NCBI GenBank assembly: GCA_010909725.1
Contig: JAACMV010000014.1
Coordinates: forward strand, 434,001-498,000
Length of the DNA stretch: 64,000 bases
DNA from: Picochlorum sp. 'celeri'
Lineage: Eukaryota; Chlorophyta; Trebouxiophyceae
Reading direction: 5' to 3'
Positions 30,874 to 40,396 of this stretch are shown here, in pieces (the first letter of the stretch is position 1; every line of letters begins with the position of its first letter). The position numbers and the translations under genes were made by a program. The notes beneath the pieces are model-generated. The model saw only the letters and a program-made list of their open reading frames with translations, searched no databases and was not told the DNA's origin.

Positions 30874-32466
30874 ATGAAAGGAAAACGAAGGGATGTATCT
30901 GTTGAAGAAGCGATTGCGCTGGTGGGGGGATTCGGCGTGGCGCAACGAGTGCAACTTCTCTTGTGTGGCCTCTCATGGGCTATTGGTTCTCTGCAGACGT
31001 TGACCGTCATCTTTGGATCGATTGGTCATCTGAGGGAGACGTATGATCGTATCCAATGTGTGTCATTGGGGGATGATGATACGCCGGAACGCGAGACGTG
31101 CGAGCGAGCGCTCGAAAAGCATAATGTGTGTTTGCTGCCGCGGTCACATTGGGCATATGGAGACTCTGGTCAGACCCTCGTGAGCGATTTCGATCTGCTG
31201 TGTGGAAAGCAATGGTTGGCGTATTTCTCTATTATGATGTACTTTGTCGGGTATGTCGCGGGATGCTTTGCGTGGATGGTACTTGCTGATAGGAACCAGC
31301 GGCGCTTGTGTCTCAACTTGGGCAGAATCGCCATGGGGATGTTCAACATCTTGTGCGCCACGGCGCCAGTTTTGTGGCTGTTGCTCGTTTTTCGATTCTT
31401 TTTAGGGATGTCCTTGGCTGTGATGATGATTTCCGCGTTTGTTCTGAGTTATGATGTGATGGGGCAGTCGTGGAAGCCTTATACTGCTCTGGGGCTTCAA
31501 GCAGGCATGGCAGGTGGTCTGTTGGTGGGAGCCATGTTGACATGGATACTGCCTCAGTGGAGGTGGCTGTCTTTTATAGCTGGCGTTTTATCTATAGTAT
31601 TGACAGTGATGACGTGGAGGTTAATGATTGAAAGTCCACAGTGGTTATTGGAGCAGGGTCGAAAAGGCGAAGCCATGTTTGCGATTGCTCACATGGCGCT
31701 GTGCAACCACAGCAAACCTCCTGCGGATGCGCCCTTGGCTGATCCAACGTTAATATTATCGAATCCCCATAGGGGTGTTATAGATATCATAAAGAATGCA
31801 CGACTGCGTCATAGGATCGTGTTATTAGGGTTCACCTGGGTAGCAACCATGGTGACATATGTGTCCATCGTCATGATGTTTGATGCCATTCCTGGTGATA
31901 CGGGAACGACATCCTCCGGTATGGAGCTCGCCTTCACTGGGTTTACCTATGAAATACCTGGAATTGCAATAGCAGGTTTACTTGCGGAAAGACTGGGTAG
32001 AAAGTACGCTGCGCTTGCTGCTCTGGCTGAGTGTGGATGCTGTCTGATTGGGTCGAGCATCCTGGGCAGGATGGTCCATGTGCAGCATGCGCTCATCGTT
32101 GCATCCCGATTCGGCATCGCTGCAGCCGTGTCATCTATACTGATATTATCATGGGAACTGTTCCCGACGATTGTGGTGTATCAAGGCATTGGGCTGCTGC
32201 ATATTGTTGCTTCCTTCACTGTATGCAGCACCCCATGGTTGGCATTGGCAGCATTCAATCTAAAGTCTGCACTCGTACCACTGAGTATATGTGGATCGCT
32301 CTGCCTCGGTGCTGCTATCGTCGTCACATTGCTTCCAGAAACCAAAGATGTGCCGATACCGGCGACAATTCAGGATGTGGGTCGAGTGCCTGCCGTTGGA
32401 ATGGCTGCAACGACCAGCCATCATCATTCGGCACGGGTGGTTCCAATCGTCGTTGCCCATGAATGA
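30874..32466 (+). CDS. Major facilitator transporter, organic cation transporter (OCT/SLC22)-like
   Basis: A 530-aa protein from the ATG at 30874 (an upstream in-frame TTG is not used). About twelve hydrophobic segments are visible. A large extracellular loop with several Cys sits between TM1 and TM2 (CVSLGDDDTPERETC...C), followed by TLVSDFDLLCGKQWL, which matches the OCT signature SVVTEFxLVC. MVLADRNQRRL after TM2 corresponds to the MFS loop motif GxxxDRxGRR, and ESPQWLLEQGR after TM6 and LAERLGRKYAAL after TM8 also match. It probably moves an organic ion across the plasma membrane; the substrate cannot be told from sequence. Confidence 0.82.
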   Translation: MKGKRRDVSVEEAIALVGGFGVAQRVQLLLCGLSWAIGSLQTLTVIFGSIGHLRETYDRIQCVSLGDDDTPERETCERALEKHNVCLLPRSHWAYGDSGQTLVSDFDLLCGKQWLAYFSIMMYFVGYVAGCFAWMVLADRNQRRLCLNLGRIAMGMFNILCATAPVLWLLLVFRFFLGMSLAVMMISAFVLSYDVMGQSWKPYTALGLQAGMAGGLLVGAMLTWILPQWRWLSFIAGVLSIVLTVMTWRLMIESPQWLLEQGRKGEAMFAIAHMALCNHSKPPADAPLADPTLILSNPHRGVIDIIKNARLRHRIVLLGFTWVATMVTYVSIVMMFDAIPGDTGTTSSGMELAFTGFTYEIPGIAIAGLLAERLGRKYAALAALAECGCCLIGSSILGRMVHVQHALIVASRFGIAAAVSSILILSWELFPTIVVYQGIGLLHIVASFTVCSTPWLALAAFNLKSALVPLSICGSLCLGAAIVVTLLPETKDVPIPATIQDVGRVPAVGMAATTSHHHSARVVPIVVAHE

Positions 32467-32588
32467 GAGTCGTTAAATTAAATTACCATTAAATTTTACT
32501 ATTATATTTATTAATGCGTCAAACAATTGGATCGGATCTCGTCCGTGTGAGCCAAATTTGACATGCCTGCGAAAGAAGAAGAAGAAGC

Positions 32589-33452
32589 ATGGAAACAACA
32601 GCGGGCTCTGGGGATGATATTCCATTGGGAGAAGAACTAGATGATGGGTTTGATGAAGATGATGGGAGGGAATTTGGTATTGTACAGTGTTTGCCTGTGA
32701 GTGATGCAGAACCCAACTTTGATTCTGAACAACCTCTGACTGTGGAGGAGTATCTGCGACGGGTCAGGTGGGTTTTGATCTGCGAGACTTGTATCACACG
32801 ATGGTTCCTTCTATAGTGTTTATAGGATGTTTGTGCGTATAGGTTTGAGGCGAGGCATTTACCACAAGTGGTTCGGTGTGATGTGACCCCTCCTACTGCC
32901 CTAGGAGACGAAGGAGAAGAAGAAGAAGAGCAACAACAAGAACAACAACAACAACAAAAAGGGGGTGCAGTACGGAATGAGATTGACCTGGCAGTGTGTG
33001 GTGAAGATCGAAAGCCTAGTGTTATATGGGTTCGTAGATTTTTGGGGTACTTTGTCTCGATGAGACGTGTGTTGCGTGAGTATGGGGATGCAGCATCTGT
33101 GGACTTGTACGAGTTTGAGCGTCTTGGTCCCTGTGGCCAAGTTGCGCTGCAAGGGTTGCTAGAGAGGGAGGTGAATGCTTTAGAAAGAATGAATGATGTT
33201 GGTGTGGGTGCATGTGAAGTAACGTTCAAGAGGTTGTATACAATTCTGGCATTGGTTGATGTGCCATGTCATGCAGACACGTTGGCATGTATTCGAAAGC
33301 TTACAAGGTTGTGCACGGCTGCGCGGGCGCAGGATCCTCGGCCGAATGACGACGAATTATCATTGCTGAATCTTGTCATTGTGATATGTGGGGGACTGTT
33401 TCGCCAGGATGAGGAGTTGGCACGGGTATGGGATGAAGAGCTCAACTTGTGA
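32589..33452 (+). CDS. GEMIN2: Gemin2 / SMN-interacting protein 1, two exons
   Basis: Exon 1 is 32589-32767, a 75-bp intron follows (32768-32842), and exon 2 is 32843-33452. The product is 262 aa. The join yields TVEEYLRRVR/FEARHLPQVV, the conserved Gemin2 entry motif. The C-terminal half (FKRLYTILALVDVPCHADTLACIRKLTRLC, then DDELSLLNLVIVICGGLF) matches the helical SMN-binding domain. A Glu/Gln repeat lies between the two. Gemin2 holds the Sm protein pentamer during spliceosomal snRNP assembly in the cytoplasm. Plants and algae keep Gemin2 even where SMN is hard to find. Confidence 0.85.
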
Positions 33453-33602
33453 AAGTCATTGGAGCAACAAAAAACAGTCAGCGTGTCGGTGCGATGGCCC
33501 GACAGAGCTTGTTTATTTTACCGATACGTGCCTACTATACGTATATATTCTGTACAATAATATTTACATGTGCAATACTGGTTTTCGTATAGACGAGAAA
33601 CC

Positions 33603-34685
33603 ATGATGAAAGGTGCAAACAGACTTGTGCTCCTTCTCCTCAGTGTGAGTGTCCACAGCATGCTGTGGTCTGGGGCCATATGCGCTACAACAGATCCCCT
33701 AGATGTTTTTGACGCTATTGGAGACGATTTGTCGCTCATCACGCAGAATGTCGTGTCGGGAGTACAGGAGAAGAGGGAAAACATGGTGAACACCTTGGAG
33801 GAAACACGAAACAGATTTAGAGATGCTGCTGGAAATGTGTATGATGTGATCATGGATGCCTCTGGTGCAGCAACGAATTTTGTTAGAGATAAAGCGGGAA
33901 CAATATATGATGTGACACAGATGGCAGGAGAATTTTTGTACGATTCTGTACGGGACTATCCTGGACAGCTGAGAGACAGTGCTATGGAAACCTATAATGA
34001 ATTTCGGGAGACTGCCGTCGATACAGCAGACGCCATGAGAACAATTGGTGATGCAGCGCGTGATGCTATTCCGCGGCTTCCAGACGTGACTGAAATGCAC
34101 AAGCCAATGGCATGGGCTCGTACATTTGCCCTCAACAATTTGTATCTTGAAGATTTCACAGGGACCGTGGAAGACCAGATTACATCCCTCGAAGAAGGCA
34201 TTGCTGCAAAGTATTGCAAGGAGAACAAGTACAAGCCTTCTTCAAAAGTCAATGGGGAATTGGTGTTCCCTGGGGGATTCAGGCTGGAGCTGGCAACAAA
34301 AAAGTGCGAGGTCCATAGTCATGAGGACCCCAACAAAAAAATCAAGGTTAAATGCAACCACCCGAAATTTACGTTTGAGAAATTCAAAGGGGTGTATACG
34401 TCAAAGCATCACACTGCACCAGAGTTTACGTCGAAGGAATGCAAGTACACCAAGAGCCATGGAAATCCAGATGAGCTTGTTCTCTGGGAATTTGATGGGC
34501 ATGGTGACTTTGATGCTGCGTCCACAATGAAGTCCCTCCAGGATTCGCTCGTCGCTGCTTTTGATGGTGAGAATATTGAGTCAGATATCAATCAATTTGT
34601 AGAAGAGATGCCAGAAATTGAGGATGTAGAGGCGGATTTCTTGGACTTGATTACATCTGGTCTTCCAGACGTCAAAATGACATGA
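33603..34685 (+). CDS. Secreted four-cysteine family protein, paralogue A
   Basis: A 360-aa intronless protein with a clear signal peptide (MMKGANRLVLLLLSVSVHSM..., likely cleaved near residue 27). The N-terminal half consists of amphipathic helical repeats, including the family core DAAGNVYDVIMDASGAATNF followed by DKAGTIYDVTQMAG. The C-terminal domain has four cysteines at KYC, KKC, KVKC and KEC, the block SKHHTAPEFTSKEC, and then EELVLWEFDGH. It is the most divergent of the plus-strand array apart from paralogue E. I do not recognise the family. The fold is probably a helical stalk followed by a disulfide-bonded beta domain in the secretory pathway or outside the cell; this is inference. 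Confidence 0.85.
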   Translation: MMKGANRLVLLLLSVSVHSMLWSGAICATTDPLDVFDAIGDDLSLITQNVVSGVQEKRENMVNTLEETRNRFRDAAGNVYDVIMDASGAATNFVRDKAGTIYDVTQMAGEFLYDSVRDYPGQLRDSAMETYNEFRETAVDTADAMRTIGDAARDAIPRLPDVTEMHKPMAWARTFALNNLYLEDFTGTVEDQITSLEEGIAAKYCKENKYKPSSKVNGELVFPGGFRLELATKKCEVHSHEDPNKKIKVKCNHPKFTFEKFKGVYTSKHHTAPEFTSKECKYTKSHGNPDELVLWEFDGHGDFDAASTMKSLQDSLVAAFDGENIESDINQFVEEMPEIEDVEADFLDLITSGLPDVKMT

Positions 34686-35181
34686 TTGTTGGAGTTGTAG
34701 ACGAATAAAATACACAATGTAGGAATTATATTATATTGATTGATTGTAACGAAATAGTCATGGCAGATTTAGAGAATACTTTTGCTCCACCATCACATCC
34801 TGAGCTGCTGCCTGTCCGGCCACTTTGATGCAGGCCACTTTCGTACTACTGTTTCACTACAAGAATCCGACCTGGGTCAACCATAGAACCAACAATAATC
34901 CTTGGAGCGATGAACAAATATCAGTGACACCTGTCAATCGCCATGCTGGATCGGTAACTAGTGAACGTGGGGTTGCCTCGATACAATCGATGACGTGTTG
35001 ACAGCCCGACGTTGGGCCTCCGACAAGGAGGATTCACCAAAATGCATAAATGCCTTGGCATCATCCCGTTGCAAACACAAGTATTTCACTATTATACTAT
35101 ATACCCTACGTGGTGATCTATCTAAAACCGCTCTATCTATCTACGTATCTATCACTCTAGCTACAAGCAATACTTACAAGA
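34686..35181. other. Promoter region of paralogue B
   Basis: A 496-bp spacer without a convincing gene. The near-palindrome GCCCGACGTTGGGC (35004-35017) lies 165 bp before the ATG and resembles one upstream of paralogue C. A 22-codon ORF at about 34760 is not called. Confidence 0.45.
35004..35017. promoter_or_regulatory. Palindrome-like site upstream of paralogue B
   Basis: GCCCGACGTTGGGC, preceded by TGCCTCGAT (about 34975) and followed by CTCCGAC. The same order (TGCCTCGAT, then a GCCC-AACGTT-GGGC palindrome, then CTACGAC) occurs before paralogue C. It is a candidate binding site carried along in the gene duplication. Confidence 0.45.
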
Positions 35182-36231
35182 ATGGGAAAGACAACCAGAG
35201 CCATCGTTGCAGTTGCTCTTCTTGGAGCAGCTGGTGCCAACGCCACCAATGTCCATGGAGGTAAGGCCACCCAAGAGGCTGTGCAGGGACTTGGTACCGT
35301 CGCACAGGGAGCCATGCAGGTGGGACAGGCTGCCATCACCGGAGTAAAGGAGAAGGCTGACAAGTTTGTTGACACTGCTGGGAATGTGTACACTGTGTTG
35401 AGGGATGCCACTGGTGCTGCCACCAACTTTGTGATGGACACCGCTGGTGTCATCTTCGATGTCACCAAGATGACTGGATCTTTCATCATCGATGCCGCCT
35501 TGGGATACCCACAGGAGTTGATGGACTCCATGAAGGAGGGTCGCCAGGAGTTGCAGGCCGCTTTGGCCAAGGGAATGGACGGTGCTCAGGCTTTGGGACA
35601 GTTCGCCATGCAGGCCCGCCCAGAGCTTCCACCATTGAAGCAGATGCACAAGCCATCTGCCTGGATGGACGCTGCCGGACAGAGCTACAAGAACTTTGGA
35701 AATGCCTTCAACCAGTTGGAGTATGGTCTTGAGGAGTCTGTGTCTGAGTTCGAGGACAAGTACTGCACCCCAGCCACCTTCACTCCATCTGAGAAGAAGC
35801 CAGCCGAGATCACCATGCCTGGATTCAGATTGGAAATCGGACTGGGAGATTGTGCTGTTGATGACAGCGACCACAAGGAAAAGGAGTTGTTGTGCAGAAA
35901 GCCATATGTCGAGTACAGACACATTCCAGGAAGCTTTGTGTCCAAGCACCACAGTGCCCCATCATTCAAGACAAAGGAGTGCAAGATCGAAAAGACACAT
36001 GGACAGTACGAAGAGCTTGTTCTCTACGAGTTCGGAGGACACGCTCCAAACTTGAAGGACATGGCTGAGACCATCAGCCAACAGGTGGGTAACGCCGTCG
36101 GCGCTCTTGCCAGTGGAGCCACAAACCTCGCTGGAGAGGTGACCAACTTTGTTGGAAACATGAAGAACGAGAAGCAGTCTCTTCAGGAGTTGGTCAAGGC
36201 ATACGATGGCCTTCCACAGCCAAACATCTAA
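35182..36231 (+). CDS. Secreted four-cysteine family protein, paralogue B
   Basis: A 349-aa intronless protein. Signal peptide: MGKTTRAIVAVALLGAAGANA. It has the helical block GNVYTVLRDATGAATNFVMD and the conserved HKPSAWMDAAGQSYKNFGNA. The four-Cys domain starts at DKYCTPATFTPSEKKPAEITM, with SKHHSAPSFKTKEC and EELVLYEFGGH. It is nearly identical to paralogue C over the first ~215 residues. Codon use is strongly biased, like the histone and RPLP0 genes, which suggests a very abundant protein. The function is unknown; a structural or coat protein of the cell surface would fit the signal peptide, repeats and expression bias. Confidence 0.9.
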   Translation: MGKTTRAIVAVALLGAAGANATNVHGGKATQEAVQGLGTVAQGAMQVGQAAITGVKEKADKFVDTAGNVYTVLRDATGAATNFVMDTAGVIFDVTKMTGSFIIDAALGYPQELMDSMKEGRQELQAALAKGMDGAQALGQFAMQARPELPPLKQMHKPSAWMDAAGQSYKNFGNAFNQLEYGLEESVSEFEDKYCTPATFTPSEKKPAEITMPGFRLEIGLGDCAVDDSDHKEKELLCRKPYVEYRHIPGSFVSKHHSAPSFKTKECKIEKTHGQYEELVLYEFGGHAPNLKDMAETISQQVGNAVGALASGATNLAGEVTNFVGNMKNEKQSLQELVKAYDGLPQPNI

Positions 36232-36425
36232 GCATACCACTGCATGACCTTTTCATGCAAGAGCTTTTGGATCACGTTCATTTGATTTGATTTAATTACC
36301 GCGTAGCTATGTAACGCAAAACATACACTATGATATAAATACACTTGATTTGGCACTGGTAGTATATCCAGCTGATATAGAATGTAAAAGCTGGATACAC
36401 ACACACAGCAGGCACATGTTCTGCA

Positions 36426-37184
36426 TCAGTCTGCTGTTAAATCAATCTCCTCAGTTATATATACAATCTCTACATCATTCTCACTAGACAGATCAAGTTG
36501 ATCTACAGTAGAAGACTTATTATTATTATTTCTATCATCATCATCATCATTGCGTTTGCTCTTCTTATGCTGCATCTCTGGTTTGAGCAACTCTGTTGCC
36601 TTCCTCTTTGTTGGTGATGCCGTAGTCTCTTCTTCTTCTTTCGGTGACTCTAGCAAGTAGGGAAAGAGAGAGCAAAACTCTTTATCCTTTTTATTAAATT
36701 CCATGCTTTGAGCAGCCATCCGACGAATATCTCGCTCCCTAGTCCCATGTAATACTCCAATAGCACCCTTTTCATTGCAGTAGAAGAATGACTGGAACCC
36801 TAGGAGAAGGGTGGATATGTTCCACAGTGGACTCCATGATTCTGGATGATAGGATGTTATAGACAGACAGATTTTCTCATTTGGGATGAATCGTCCATTA
36901 GGAGTACGCATACGGATGCTCGTTGGTGGTGAGAATGGATAGTCGTCTGGAAATGAAATGGTCCCATGATACACCCCACCAGTATACACAGAGTCCTTGT
37001 CTCCTACAATAACATAGTGCCACTCGCGGAGTGATGAGGCACTTGGTTCAGCATGTATCCCAGGTAAAGGATTCTGCATCATGAGCATAGTGTAAGAATC
37101 AAATCAATCAGTCACAAAACAGTTTCATCGACTGACCTCGTGGAGTTGTTTCAGTTCCTTTTGAAGCCTTTTGATACATGACAT
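36426..37184 (-). CDS. UBE2J-like ubiquitin-conjugating enzyme, two exons, no membrane tail
   Basis: Exon 1 is 37137-37184 (MSCIKRLQKELKQLHE), a 63-bp intron follows (37074-37136), and exon 2 is 36426-37073. The product is 231 aa. The UBC fold follows the UBC6/UBE2J type: LREWHYVIVGDKDSVYTGGVYHG, FPFSPPTS, TPNGRF, with the catalytic Cys in the short KICLSIT loop and the W-P spacing of SYHPESWSPLW. UBE2J enzymes are normally tail-anchored in the ER and serve ERAD. Here the C-terminus is hydrophilic, Lys/Asp/Asn-rich, and ends in VEIVYITEEIDLTAD with no membrane helix. It lies on the opposite strand between paralogues B and C. Confidence 0.88.
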
Positions 37185-38076
37185 GACCAACCATAATACC
37201 CTTGGAGTTGATTTTACATGTAAATATATATTGGAATGTTCTTACACAATAATACAACAGTCAGGCAGGGATTGATTGATCCGAAATGCGTTTGATTTCA
37301 AACGGGCACCTTGTGTACACCCAGGCATCCCATCAAAATGGGAAACGATGGGACACTATTGCCATTGATAGGAGATCCCTTGTACCGGTCTTCACAATGG
37401 CAACATGCACGTTGGTCATTTTCAGAGTGATGATTTGCAGTTTGGATGAGCTGATATCACCATCCTCGGACACGGCGGCCTGGCGACTCGGTTGGATTTT
37501 TGCCTTGACTTTGGTCAAGAGGTGGGTCAGCGTCCTGGCTGGCCCTCCTCGCCTCCCTTGTCCCTGCTAGAATCTATCTACTCGCTCTCAGAAATGCAAT
37601 CTTGGTTCTTTCGCATGTACAAATGCGTGAAAGAGGGGATGCTTGGCACCCCATGAATGGTGCAGCGTCTTCCTTTGGGTCAGCATGTTGGCCTTTCTGG
37701 ATACCGCTTCTTGGCACGGCTGCACCCGTATATCTCCCTCTCCACTGGGAGGCGGTGGCCTTTTATCCTCTGTTGTCAGATAATCATGACGGTCGATGAC
37801 AGCCTGTGTTCGATCTTGGTTCTACGAACCTTAACTAATTCCGGTCAATCATGGCGTTTGACCGATACCGATTTCCAAGATGTGCCTCGATCCTGTCAAC
37901 GGTACATTGATGCCCCAACGTTGGGGCTACGACCATGTCGCTTCCTCATCTGTATATAGGTAGCTTCACAACCGCTTCACTTGTTAACTATTAATTATCT
38001 TAGAATTCTTCTCGTGCCTGTTCGCATATTATATACAACCGCTTTATATAACCAAGCAATACTTACATCTATAACA
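37185..38076. other. Spacer holding E2 promoter and paralogue C promoter
   Basis: An 892-bp interval. A 94-codon plus-strand ORF at 37286-37570 has no recognisable feature and is not called. The palindrome at 37912-37927 lies near the paralogue C start. Confidence 0.4.
37912..37927. promoter_or_regulatory. 16-bp perfect palindrome upstream of paralogue C
   Basis: GCCCCAACGTTGGGGC, 150 bp before the ATG. Its counterpart upstream of paralogue B is at 35004-35017, at nearly the same distance. A half-site-like GGCCCAACGGCC (about 41593) lies upstream of paralogue E. Confidence 0.5.
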
Positions 38077-39126
38077 ATGGGAAAGACTGCAAGAGCTGTT
38101 GTTGCAGTTGCTCTTCTTGGAGCAGCTGGTGCTAATGCCGCCAACCTCCATGGAGGTAAGGCCTCCCAAGAGGCTGTGCAGGGACTTGGTACCGTCGCAC
38201 AGGGAGCCATGCAGGTGGGACAGGCTGCCATCACCGGAGTAAAGGAGAAGGCTGACAAGTTTGTTGACACTGCTGGGAATGTGTACACTGTGTTGAGGGA
38301 TGCCTCTGGTGCTGCCACCAACTTTGTGATGGACACCGCTGGTGTCATCTTCGATGTTACCAAGATGACTGGATCTTTCATCATCGATGCCGCCTTGGGA
38401 TACCCACAGGAGTTGATTGACTCCATGAAGGAGGGTCGCCAGGAGTTGCAGGCTGCATTGGCCAAGGGAATGGATGGTGCTCAGGCTTTGGGACAGTTCG
38501 CCATGCAGGCCCGCCCAGAGCTTCCACCATTGAAGCAGATGCACAAGCCATCTGCCTGGATGGACGCTGCCGGACAGAGCTACAAGAACTTTGGAAACGC
38601 CTTCAACCAGTTGGAGTATGGTCTTGAGGAGTCTGTGTCTGAGTTCGAGGACAAGTACTGCACCCCAGCCACCTTCACTCCATCTGAGAAGAAGCCAGCC
38701 GAGATCACCATGCCTGGATTCAAGTTGGAGATTGGATTGGGAGGATGCACAGTGAATGATACCAACCACAAGAATGTCACCTTGGACTGCACAAAGCCAT
38801 ACATTGAGTATGGACACATCAATGGATCTTTCGTGTCCAAGCACCACAGTGCCCCATCATTCAAGACAAAGGAGTGCAAGATTGAGAAGACCCATGGAGA
38901 TGCTGAGGAACTTGTTCTCTTTGAATTCTCTGGACACACCCCAGACTTGAAGGAGATGGCTCAGACCATCAGCCAGCAGGTTGGTAACGCTGTCGGTTCC
39001 CTCGCCAGCGGAGCCACAAACCTCGCTGGAGATGTCACCAACTTTGTTGGAAACATGAAGAACGAGAAGAAGTCTCTCCAGGAGTTGGTCAAGGCATATG
39101 ACGGCCTTCCACAGCCATCCATCTAA
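38077..39126 (+). CDS. Secreted four-cysteine family protein, paralogue C
   Basis: A 349-aa protein starting at the ATG at 38077 (MGKTARAVVAVALLGAAGANA signal peptide). Upstream in-frame codons reach further but are not needed. It is almost identical to B from the signal peptide through KPAEITMPGF, then diverges sharply between the second and third cysteines. There C has NDT, NVT and, just beyond, NGS glycosylation sequons that B lacks. The end is again similar (EELVLFEFSGH, SLQELVKAYDGLPQPSI). Biased codon use as in B. Confidence 0.9.
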   Translation: MGKTARAVVAVALLGAAGANAANLHGGKASQEAVQGLGTVAQGAMQVGQAAITGVKEKADKFVDTAGNVYTVLRDASGAATNFVMDTAGVIFDVTKMTGSFIIDAALGYPQELIDSMKEGRQELQAALAKGMDGAQALGQFAMQARPELPPLKQMHKPSAWMDAAGQSYKNFGNAFNQLEYGLEESVSEFEDKYCTPATFTPSEKKPAEITMPGFKLEIGLGGCTVNDTNHKNVTLDCTKPYIEYGHINGSFVSKHHSAPSFKTKECKIEKTHGDAEELVLFEFSGHTPDLKEMAQTISQQVGNAVGSLASGATNLAGDVTNFVGNMKNEKKSLQELVKAYDGLPQPSI

Positions 39127-39305
39127 GCATCCAACAACTTTTTGATGGGAGATAGCTTCCCAACTTCGATTTGATTTGATTTGATTTCATTAGATGCATA
39201 GATAGTCATGTAACAGTTCACAGGTATGACTTACGATCCACGTCTTCTACTAATCATACTACCAATTTATCTACTCACGTGAGAGGGACGAGCCCTCCAG
39301 ATGAG

Positions 39306-40069
39306 ATGCCCAGTGTGCAGGACACAGACAGTGATGGTTCCTCAATGCAGGCACCAGAGGACTCAGACATGTCTTGGCTGGTGGATGAGGAAGAGGATGA
39401 AGAAGACACAGCCTCAATTGGCGAGGCCAGCAGCAGCCAGCCACAGATCCCGTTGTGGCAACGTGTAGGCAGATTTTTACATCGAGTGCTCGGCAAGCAC
39501 TTTCAGAACATTCGTGATAAGGTGACCCAGCGCAGAGGGTCACCCCCGGTCCGTCCCAGAGCCAATGCACCGTTTAGTGTAAGGCAGTTCTTTGCTGAAA
39601 GGACCACCGCCCCCAGGCTCGGGGCTGTTCACTCCCATGTCGCCGAGGCGGCAGAACAGCTCGGAGACAGCGGGGTCTGGTCTGGAAGGCCCAGAACAAC
39701 CAGTCGACGCCAAGGGGTTGGGTGATCCCATCCCGAGGTGTGGGAGTGAGTTTTTAGTGAGTGCAATCCTCACATGCCTGGAATGGTATCTGGACACCCA
39801 GCTGGCGGCCACTGCTCTGTCTCCTGACAGGCACGGGCCACCAGGAAGGAACCACTTGCAACGTGGGCGCTTCTCATTGACACCCCAAGCTTCCTCAGTC
39901 GCACAGGCAGCCGGGTTCCCTCACGAGCAGGCCGCCCACGCAAGCAGCAACTTTGTGTCGGCCCAGATTTTCTCACTCTCTTGCTTCTTCAGCACACCAA
40001 GGGGCGGTCGGATCCGCTGTCCAGAGCCTTGGCGTGTAGAAAACACGGCTCAAAAAAAAAAAAAAAAAA
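39306..40069 (+). mobile_element. GC-rich insert ending in an 18-nt poly(A) tract (possible retroposed copy)
   Basis: Between paralogues C and D the base composition rises sharply to GC-rich from about 39280 and falls again after a run of 18 A at 40052-40069. The insert contains an ORF at 39306-39725 (139 aa, acidic then basic; PQIPLWQRVGRFLHRVLGKH in the middle) and further open stretches in other frames. I recognise no transposase or reverse transcriptase motif and found no target duplication by eye. A 3' poly(A) on a compositionally foreign segment suggests a retroposed or LINE-type fragment. A decayed DNA transposon or horizontally acquired piece is also possible. Confidence 0.4.
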
Positions 40070-40396
40070 GTTTCCAGCGGAAATATATATATACTAAAGA
40101 GTTCTTCCTCTTTTTCTATATGGGAGACGCCCCAGTATCAAAGGAGAGGAGGCACGGTACAGTATCGATCCCGTGATACCCTCCCCCAAAGGGTACCTCC
40201 TGTACCGTCGGTTCGACGCGCCGAGGAGCCCAACCACCGACCAACCAACGTCGTTACAACGAAACCACAGCGTGGGGCGTTCGATATACACGTTTGGGAA
40301 CCTTGTCACCACGTAAAAGCGTATACTCACTTGTTTCAAATTCCAACTTGATACTGAGTATTTACAACAGAAAGTTAATTACAACGTGACTTCAGG

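Noticed and set aside
35161..35952. 263-codon minus-strand ORF, with a matching one at 38044-38847
   Set aside because: Both are antisense to paralogues B and C. They look conserved only because the sense genes are duplicates with biased codons.
37286..37570. 94-codon plus-strand ORF between the E2 gene and paralogue C
   Set aside because: No homology signal by eye, no splice sites that extend it, not conserved in the spacer of the sister gene.
40101..40270. tRNA-like box B (GGTTCGACGCG) upstream of paralogue D
   Set aside because: It does not match GGTTCGANTCC and no cloverleaf can be drawn.
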